This document shows positions 17,517-22,012 of a stretch of 22,012 nt of DNA, in pieces. The stretch comes from JAQXDR01 sp038138625 (GTDB lineage Bacteria; Pseudomonadota; Alphaproteobacteria; Rhodobacterales; Rhodobacteraceae). The position numbers and the translations under genes were made by a program. Position 1 is the first letter of the stretch; the number at the start of each line of letters is the position of its first letter. The DNA lies in contig JAYQEA010000067.1 in NCBI GenBank assembly GCA_038138625.1, positions 1 to 22,012 of the forward strand, read 5' to 3'. The notes under the pieces are model-generated. The model was not told the origin of the DNA, did not search any database, and saw only the letters and a list, made by a program, of their open reading frames with translations.

Positions 17517-18458
17517 TCACTTTGCTGCCTGATCAAACCCCGGTGTCCCGCGATCCTTCGGGTTTTCTTTTAAATGACGGGCTTTGATCCCTTTCGAAGT
17601 TTCTCGCGAACCGTCATGGCTCCAGCCGGGGGGTGCCACAGCATACATGAGCCGGTGGTACATGGTTAAACCGGGCTGGGTGATATCATTCCATATCCCG
17701 ACCCATTCATGAAACGCGACGCGGATCGGGTTGAATGTACCGAGATTGCGTACAAGTCCATAGTCAGGTTTTTCACTGTCAAGCTCGGGGACGAATGTGC
17801 CAAACATCTTGTCCCAAATAATGAAAACACCTGCATAGTTTGCATCAAGATAGCGCGGATTGCGGCCATGATGGACACGGTGATGGCTGGGCGTATTCAT
17901 GACGGCCTCAAACCAGCGCGGCATTCGGCCAATCGCCTCTGTATGGATCCAGAATTGATATATCAAGTTCAAACCACCCACGAACAAAACCATGGCTGGA
18001 TGAAATCCCATAAGGATAAGCGGTGCGCGCACGACCATCATGAAGGTGAAGGTTCCCGTCCATGTTTGCCGCAATGCAGTGGTCAGATTGTAATGCTGGC
18101 TGGAGTGGTGGTTTACATGACTGGCCCACACCCACCGAATGCGATGGCCAAACCGGTGCACCCAGTAATAGCGCAGATCGTCCAATACAAAACAAAGGAC
18201 AACGACCCACCAAGCAGACCCAAGATCCATCGGGGTCACTGCCCAAAGCAGCATAAAGAAGCCCCAGGCAAGAAATCCCAAAATAATGCCAGAGGCCACA
18301 TTGCCCGCGCCCATGATCAAGGAGGTCACAGCATCGCGGGTCTCGTAGCGGCCCCCTCGTTGCCGGATCACAATCCATGACAATTCCAAAATAATCGCCA
18401 CTATGAAGATTGGCACCGCCAATTGGACGACATCAGGATAGCTCACCATATCCGTCAT
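17517..18458 (-). CDS. Sterol desaturase/fatty acid hydroxylase family membrane protein
   Basis: This is an integral-membrane di-iron oxygenase of 313 residues. The three histidine clusters of the superfamily are clear: HRFGH (101-105), HVNHH (114-118) and HHRVHH (192-197), with further HTE (172). Hydrophobic segments flank them (LAVPIFIVAIILELSWIVI; VASGIILGFLAWGFFMLLW). Members hydroxylate or desaturate sterols, fatty acids or other lipids. Bacterial homologues are rarely characterised, so the substrate is unknown. I start at ATG 18458 rather than TTG 18488. The stop of the preceding (interrupted) gene overlaps this ATG as ATGA, and GGAG lies eight bases upstream. It ends the arfB-small membrane protein-desaturase series. 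Confidence 0.92.
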   Translation of the reverse strand: MTDMVSYPDVVQLAVPIFIVAIILELSWIVIRQRGGRYETRDAVTSLIMGAGNVASGIILGFLAWGFFMLLWAVTPMDLGSAWWVVVLCFVLDDLRYYWVHRFGHRIRWVWASHVNHHSSQHYNLTTALRQTWTGTFTFMMVVRAPLILMGFHPAMVLFVGGLNLIYQFWIHTEAIGRMPRWFEAVMNTPSHHRVHHGRNPRYLDANYAGVFIIWDKMFGTFVPELDSEKPDYGLVRNLGTFNPIRVAFHEWVGIWNDITQPGLTMYHRLMYAVAPPGWSHDGSRETSKGIKARHLKENPKDRGTPGFDQAAK

Positions 18459-18847
18459 TGGTCGGACTCCATCAACACCCTGCGCCAAGTGCTTACCTGC
18501 TGAGGGGATAGGTTGGCTTTGATCCGTGGCGCATCAAAGCTGTTAAGCGAAACGAAAAGGCCGCGTTCATGCGGTGAATTCTATACTTTCTTTGCAATCC
18601 GCGCGGCAATGTCGGCCCCCATCGCCCAAACAAGGCCTGGGCCATGCGTGCTGTGGATTAAGGCCACACGATGATCTTGGCTTAGGTCAATGTCTTGTAC
18701 ACATGCCTGCGGCCATTCTCGCAACCAAGCAGCGCGCGCGCTTGACTGATCGAATACCTTGGCTTTGCTAAGCCCTATCAGATGCAAAAGCACGGCAATC
18801 CCGGCGATGCCTCCGACCACCAATACCAATAATACGATCAGTGGCAT
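18455..18847 (-). pseudogene. Small membrane-anchored protein gene interrupted by an in-frame TAG
   Basis: The frame starts at ATG 18847 with a strong GGAGG five bases upstream. It encodes an N-terminal membrane helix (VLLVLVVGGIAGIAVLLHLI), then a soluble part with SARAAWLREWPQ and GPGLVWAMGADIAARIAKKV. At codon 89 a TAG (18583-18581) stops it after 88 residues. The same frame then stays open for 41 more codons (NSPHERGLFVSLNSFDAP and onward) and ends at TGA 18457-18455, exactly overlapping the desaturase ATG as ATGA. A 130-codon gene with translational coupling is thus broken by one stop. Explanations are a recent nonsense mutation, a sequencing error, or readthrough. I do not recognise a function. 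The truncated 88-residue product might still be made. Confidence 0.8.
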
Positions 18848-18917
18848 GCTTACCTCCGAACTCTAGCGAAACCGACCTACACAGCTTTGTCAAACCCTCT
18901 GCTCCAGTTTCGTTGCG

Positions 18918-19337
18918 TCAGTCATCATCGATACGACCGCGCAGGGCCTTGATCTCACCGCGTACCTTTTTGGCTTTGATGCGCCGGTTTTTTGCGCCTA
19001 GAGTCGGTTTGGTCGCAATGCGCCGTTTCGGCACGACGAGTGCCCTTCGGATCAGTTCGGCCAAGCGATCACGCGCTATATCGCGATTACGGGCCTGACT
19101 GCGGGTTTCGTCCACTTGTAGAACAATAGCACCCTCGCGGGTCCAGCGTCGCCCGGCAAGCCGTTTAAGCCGATGTTTGACGCTTTGTGTCAAATGCGGA
19201 CTGCGAGCCGCTTCAAATCGTAGCTCGACTGCTGTGGACACTTTGTTGACGTTTTGTCCCCCCGGGCCGCTTGCACGAATAAACTGTTCGGTCAATTCCC
19301 AGTCGGCAATCGAAATCTTGTCGTTAATGTGGATCAT
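18918..19337 (-). CDS. arfB: Alternative ribosome-rescue factor ArfB (YaeJ), peptidyl-tRNA hydrolase
   Basis: ArfB enters stalled ribosomes lacking a stop codon and hydrolyses peptidyl-tRNA. Its 139 residues match the normal length. The class I release-factor catalytic motif GGQ is at 26-28 within RASGPGGQNVNKVST. The C-terminal tail is strongly basic (LGAKNRRIKAKKVRGEIKALRGR), as needed to bind the empty mRNA channel. The start ATG 19337 has an AGGGAAG Shine-Dalgarno. A terminator-like hairpin ends only about 30 bp upstream, and a structured leader lies beyond it, so expression may be controlled by attenuation. The small interrupted membrane-protein gene follows 70 bp downstream. Confidence 0.95.
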   Translation of the reverse strand: MIHINDKISIADWELTEQFIRASGPGGQNVNKVSTAVELRFEAARSPHLTQSVKHRLKRLAGRRWTREGAIVLQVDETRSQARNRDIARDRLAELIRRALVVPKRRIATKPTLGAKNRRIKAKKVRGEIKALRGRIDDD

Positions 19338-19369
19338 GTCTTCCCTGATACGAAGCGCTTATAACCCAA

Positions 19370-19398
19370 AAGGGCCACCCGGAATGCAGGTGGCCCTT
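19370..19398 (-). terminator. Terminator-like hairpin just upstream of arfB
   Basis: On the minus strand AAGGGCCACC (19398-19389), a nine-base loop, then GGTGGCCCTT (19379-19370) form a perfect 10 bp stem. The stem is followed by TT and then GGGTT, so the T-run is TTTT at most. It would end the structured leader transcript about 33 bp before the arfB ATG. The T-tract is short, so efficiency is uncertain. Confidence 0.6.
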
Positions 19399-19496
19399 CG
19401 AGAATTTAGGAGGCGGGGCCGGTTAGGCCATGGTATCAGCCGCACGGTTCGTACGACCTACCGCCAATTCGGGCGCTTACGCCCAAGGGGTTGCCC

Positions 19497-19553
19497 CTAG
19501 ACGCGGGCCTCCCGAATTGTTCCGACACCTCGCTCCAATGTTTCTCTGATCAC
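19497..19553 (-). CDS. Candidate 18-codon leader peptide with near-perfect anti-Shine-Dalgarno complement
   Basis: A GTG at 19553 begins the frame VIRETLERGVGTIREARV, where the first codon would be read as Met. The frame ends at TAG 19499-19497. AGGAGG lies seven bases upstream. The wider stretch GAAAGGAGGTGGTCC (19569-19555) can pair over 15 bases, with one G-U, with the usual 16S rRNA 3' end. The last codons run through the left arm of the nested inverted repeat, and the stop lies at the foot of the next hairpin. Translation could therefore remodel the RNA. Four of 18 residues are arginine. Whether the peptide itself matters is unknown. Confidence 0.4.
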   Translation of the reverse strand: MIRETLERGVGTIREARV

Positions 19554-19578
19554 TGGACCACCTCCTTTCGATTGTTAA

Positions 19579-19594
19579 AACCTACTTGTAGGTT
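19579..19594. promoter_or_regulatory. 16 bp perfect palindrome, candidate operator over the leader promoter
   Basis: AACCTAC-TT-GTAGGTT is a perfect 7+2+7 dyad. On the minus strand a TTGACC (19617-19612) lies about 17 bases before it, so the dyad would cover the -10 region of a promoter feeding the structured leader. This layout is typical of repression by a dimeric regulator, for example TetR family, but no regulator gene is in the window and the -10 element itself is not clear. Confidence 0.5.
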
Positions 19595-19627
19595 GGCACG
19601 AAAAATTAAAAGGTCAAAGCCTTTTCG

Positions 19628-20269
19628 TCATATCGCCCTTTGGGTCGACATCATACGCACAACAATCAGGCGGAATGGCATAAGGGCGATCAGGGCAATC
19701 GACAATTTAACAGCCCAATCGGCCACAGCCAAGGACACCCAGAGCGGCAGCACCGATCCCACACCCAGCAGCGGCACAAGCTCGCCTGCCCACTGAACGT
19801 CGGTCGCAGGATGGATCCATCCCAAAGCTCCCGAAAACGCCACACTGAAAAAGATTGCAGTATCCAGTGTACTACCCACCAGGGTTGAGACCAAGGGCGC
19901 GCGCCACCAAGCACCATCGCGCAAAAGACCAAAGATACTAACGTCCAGCAACTGCGCTACAAGGAACGCTATTCCAGACCCAATCGCGATACGAACAGTG
20001 ACTGCGGGATACACAAATCCATCCCCTTCAATCATGATTTGCGTCCCGATCAAAGAGCACACAACCCCGGTGACGAAACCGACCAGAACAACCCGGCGTG
20101 CGGCGGACGCGCCATAGACGCGGTTCATGATGTCTGTGACCAGAAAGGCCAACGGATACGTGAAAGCCCCCCAAGTTAACCAATTTCCATAAAGGAATTG
20201 GACCAAAACGTTTGAGGCGACGACAATTATGGCCATAGCCAAAATGCCGGGAAAGTAAGAGCGTGTCAT
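19628..20269 (-). CDS. Queuosine precursor transporter (VUT/YhhQ family)
   Basis: This inner-membrane protein of 213 residues belongs to the VUT/YhhQ (COG1738) family, which imports queuosine precursors such as preQ0/preQ1 for tRNA wobble-base modification. It is strongly hydrophobic, with about six helices and family segments ASNVLVQFLYGNWLTWGAFTYPLAFLVTDIMNRVYG (18-53) and STLVGSTLDTAIFFSVAF. I use ATG 20269 because the family-like N terminus MTRSYFPGILAMAIIVVASN begins there. A TTG-started longer frame from 20317 would run through a likely riboswitch. That pseudoknot (20278-20306), which ends eight bases before this ATG, supports both the start and the function. It lies downstream of the mepA and phytase-like genes. 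Confidence 0.9.
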   Translation of the reverse strand: MTRSYFPGILAMAIIVVASNVLVQFLYGNWLTWGAFTYPLAFLVTDIMNRVYGASAARRVVLVGFVTGVVCSLIGTQIMIEGDGFVYPAVTVRIAIGSGIAFLVAQLLDVSIFGLLRDGAWWRAPLVSTLVGSTLDTAIFFSVAFSGALGWIHPATDVQWAGELVPLLGVGSVLPLWVSLAVADWAVKLSIALIALMPFRLIVVRMMSTQRAI

Positions 20270-20277
20270 ATCTGGGA

Positions 20278-20306
20278 CCCGTTTTTTGCAAGGTTGCGGG
20301 GACTTG
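20278..20306 (-). promoter_or_regulatory. Candidate preQ1-I-type riboswitch upstream of the queuosine precursor transporter
   Basis: On the minus strand CAAG (20306-20303) pairs with CTTG (20292-20289) as stem P1. The loop carries CCCG followed by C and then AAC. An A-rich linker CAAAAAA follows P1, then CGGG (20281-20278), which can pair with the loop CCCG as a pseudoknot. The order of stem, loop strand, specificity-type C, A-rich linker and tail strand matches preQ1 class I aptamers. P1 is only four pairs. The tail GGG lies eight bases before the ATG, so ligand binding would hide the ribosome site. The downstream gene fits the ligand. Confidence 0.55.
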
Positions 20307-20335
20307 TGCACCACCAATGGCGCAGAGCAGCAGCC

Positions 20336-21229
20336 TTAAGGCAGGGTCTCACCACTGACAAGAGGGGGCAGCAAGACAAATTCAACAATTTGTGTCAGCT
20401 GAAACCACATGTAGTTATCATCCGATACTGCTGTCAGGCGTATGCGGCCGATCTCATCCCGCCAGACGGCCAGCCCCTCCAGATTATCAAATGCCCCTGT
20501 ATGACTGGTGAAAAGCGTTTCGATCACCATAGGATCAGACCGCACATCGATACGCCGAATGCGACTGCGAAATCCCAGACCGTTAAATCTCCGCTCCAGC
20601 AGGTATAGCCAACCATCCGGCCCTATGTCCGCCCCAACTGGCAGAAAATAACCACTTTGTGGCAACCTTGCGATCAACTGCCAAGCCCCGTGGCAGGAAC
20701 GGTACATCAACAGTTGACCGTCAAGGGCATACTCAGGCAGCGTATATAGGCATCCCTGTTCGTCCAAGGCCAAAGCCTCAAGACCACTGTTGCCCGTGTA
20801 CTTGGCAAAATCCCAATGACCAGTCATCTTTCGAGGGTGCTGGCCCGATTGATTTTCATAGCGCAAGATATGCGCAGGACCTTCAAAACTGACAAACATC
20901 TCTCCGGACGTGGTCAAAACCAGACCTTCTGCATCATTTTTTCCATTAGTAGCTTTGATGCCCTTTGGTGCGGTCAGGGTCTGCATATCTTTGGTTGAAA
21001 TATCAGTAATGCCACTGGCGTTTCTCAGAATCTGTCCACTCACAATCAGACCGCTATCGCTGATAAAGGTGGCCTGCTTTCCGGCAGGGCCCAGTTCCAA
21101 ACCAGACACTCCCGAAAACCCCTCTGGACGGTTTTCCCAAGTCCAAGCTTGTAGCACGACCGCTCTGGAGTCTGCACCCACGGGGCCCGCAAACATAAAA
21201 AAAATCAGCGCGATAAAACGGATTGGCAT
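20336..21229 (-). CDS. Exported esterase-like activity of phytase family protein
   Basis: This protein of 297 residues has a Sec signal peptide (MPIRFIALIFFMFAGPVGA|DS), so it is probably periplasmic. The mature part has beta-propeller-like repeats: FSGVSGLELGPAGKQATFISDSG, NDAEGLVLTTSGEMFVSFEG, SGLEALALDEQGCLYTLPE, LPVGADIGPDGWLYLLERRF and FDNLEGLAVWRDEIGRIRLTAVSDDNYM. This pattern fits the phytase-esterase-like domain family (PF13449). No substrate is established for most members. The start overlaps the end of mepA by 25 bp, so the two are likely coupled. The transporter start codon is 66 bp after its stop. Confidence 0.8.
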   Translation of the reverse strand: MPIRFIALIFFMFAGPVGADSRAVVLQAWTWENRPEGFSGVSGLELGPAGKQATFISDSGLIVSGQILRNASGITDISTKDMQTLTAPKGIKATNGKNDAEGLVLTTSGEMFVSFEGPAHILRYENQSGQHPRKMTGHWDFAKYTGNSGLEALALDEQGCLYTLPEYALDGQLLMYRSCHGAWQLIARLPQSGYFLPVGADIGPDGWLYLLERRFNGLGFRSRIRRIDVRSDPMVIETLFTSHTGAFDNLEGLAVWRDEIGRIRLTAVSDDNYMWFQLTQIVEFVLLPPLVSGETLP

Positions 21230-22012
21230 TGGCGCGGAAGGTCAGACAGTGTCAGTTCTTTGCGTGGTCGCGGTGCAGGCGCATTTGGATCCGGCGGAGG
21301 TGGATTCAAGATTCTATCCACCCAACCGCGGGCTTCATCGCAGCCATCGCCCGGAGGAGGAGGTGCCTGATTTTCGCAGTGCCTTTCCCCCGGCGGGCAA
21401 CTGAGCCGGACATGAAAATGGTAATGGTGTCCCCACCAAGGACGGATTTTCCGCAACCAACGTCTATCGCCTGACATGTTTTCGCACATCCAGACCTTGG
21501 CTCCGGGGAAAACAAAAAGACGCGCAACCCGCCTGTCGCTTGCCGCTGCTTTCAGAACCTGAGCATGCTGTGGGGTCCAGTTATCATTGACATAGGCACC
21601 ATTGGCACGACGCATCGAAATTGACGATATCGCCTCTCTGGTTTCCTTGGAGAGCGTTAAATCATCTGCGGGCCGCATCCAGAAATCTACATCAAGACCG
21701 ATTTGATGACTGCGGTGTCCCGTCAGCATGGGCCCGCCTTTTGGCTGGCTCAAGTCCCCAACATACAGCCCATCCCATCCCGGTAACTTGGCCACCTTTC
21801 GGCTTAGCTTGTGGATATAGTCAATCAGATCGGGATGCCCCCAATTCCGATTCCGAGACAACCGCATGGCCTGCCACGTCGGCCCTGTTTCTGCCAAGGC
21901 CTCCCCCCCAGCTAGACAACCGCGCGCATAGCCTCCGTATGCGGCCGCTGTCTGCACCGAGGCTTCTTTTTCCGCACCAAAAAGCACTTTGGCGGGCTGA
22001 TTGGTATGATGC
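21205..22012 (-). CDS. mepA: Penicillin-insensitive murein endopeptidase MepA (5'-truncated by window)
   Basis: MepA is a periplasmic LAS-family zinc peptidase that cleaves D-Ala-mDAP cross-links in peptidoglycan. The visible 269 codons run off the window edge. The frame is open upstream of the apparent GTG at 21987, so the signal peptide and true start lie outside. Family features are SYxxG-like AYGGYARGCLAGGEALAETGPTWQAMRLSRNRNWGHP, the zinc motif HRSHQIGLDVDFWMRP (H, H and D ligands), and the C-terminal HHYHFHVRLSCPPG with the HxH ligand. The C terminus is a proline-rich tail (PPPPDPNAPAPRPRKE). It overlaps the phytase-like gene by 25 bp. Confidence 0.93.
   Translation of the reverse strand, partial: HHTNQPAKVLFGAEKEASVQTAAAYGGYARGCLAGGEALAETGPTWQAMRLSRNRNWGHPDLIDYIHKLSRKVAKLPGWDGLYVGDLSQPKGGPMLTGHRSHQIGLDVDFWMRPADDLTLSKETREAISSISMRRANGAYVNDNWTPQHAQVLKAAASDRRVARLFVFPGAKVWMCENMSGDRRWLRKIRPWWGHHYHFHVRLSCPPGERHCENQAPPPPGDGCDEARGWVDRILNPPPPDPNAPAPRPRKELTLSDLPRQCQSVLSR

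Larger units (their letters stand above)
19366..19600 (-). ncRNA. Candidate structured leader or small RNA upstream of arfB
   Basis: On the minus strand an outer pair CAATTCGGG (19519-19511)/CCCGAATTG (19473-19465) encloses three small hairpins: CGGG-AGG-CCCG, GGGG-CAA-CCCC (19497-19487) and GGGCG-TAAG-CGCCC (19484-19471). A second pair, GGCGG (19465-19461)/CCGCC (19416-19412), encloses further dyads including TCGTACGA. The arms overlap in part, so alternative folds are possible. The series ends in a terminator-like hairpin. It contains an 18-codon ORF with an extreme Shine-Dalgarno. I do not recognise a known RNA family. It may be an attenuator leader for arfB or an independent small RNA. 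The transcript boundaries are estimates. Confidence 0.45.

Noticed and set aside
19550..19570. Plus-strand CCACCTCCTTTC as the 3' end of a 16S rRNA gene
   Set aside because: The preceding sequence does not resemble 16S helix 45. The match is better explained as the complement, an extended Shine-Dalgarno on the minus strand.

Overview
The window looks like a chromosomal segment of a Rhodobacterales (Roseobacter-type) alphaproteobacterium. This is inferred from protein character and gene order: a leuS-lptE-holA cluster, a DUF2125-type secreted protein, a PmbA/CysQ pair and arfB next to a sterol desaturase. No rRNA, tRNA, CRISPR array, phage gene or complete insertion sequence was seen.

Region by region. 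(a) 1-3200, plus strand: the 3' part of a peptide/nickel-type ABC importer operon, with a truncated DppB-like permease, a DppC-like permease and a fused DppD-DppF ATPase. (b) 3296-7361, minus strand: PmbA and a CysQ/inositol monophosphatase-family phosphatase overlap. A 411 bp gene-free stretch with palindromes and a possible promoter separates them from an acyl-CoA ligase. (c) 7507-9481, plus: kynureninase followed by a short-chain dehydrogenase. (d) 9771-11309, minus: a large exported DUF2125-like protein. (e) 11438-16984, plus: SDR, a short crotonase-fold protein, leuS, lptE and holA. Several junctions overlap, which suggests translational coupling. (f) 16985-17516: 532 bp without a convincing gene. 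(g) 17517-22012, minus: mepA (truncated by the window edge), a phytase-esterase-like exported protein, a queuosine-precursor transporter, a structured leader or small RNA, arfB, a small membrane-protein gene interrupted by an in-frame amber codon, and a sterol desaturase-family protein.

Most of the window is ordinary core metabolism. The parts most worth a second look are non-coding or damaged. First, 19366-19617 (minus) has a perfect palindrome over a possible promoter, a near-complete complement of the 16S rRNA 3' end as Shine-Dalgarno, an 18-codon ORF, a cloverleaf-like set of nested inverted repeats and a terminator-like hairpin just before arfB. Second, a preQ1-I-like pseudoknot sits directly upstream of the queuosine-precursor transporter. 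Third, an in-frame TAG splits a 130-codon gene that otherwise runs exactly into an ATGA overlap with the sterol desaturase. Fourth, a crotonase-family protein lacks both hydratase glutamates. All structure calls were made by eye, without folding software or database searches.
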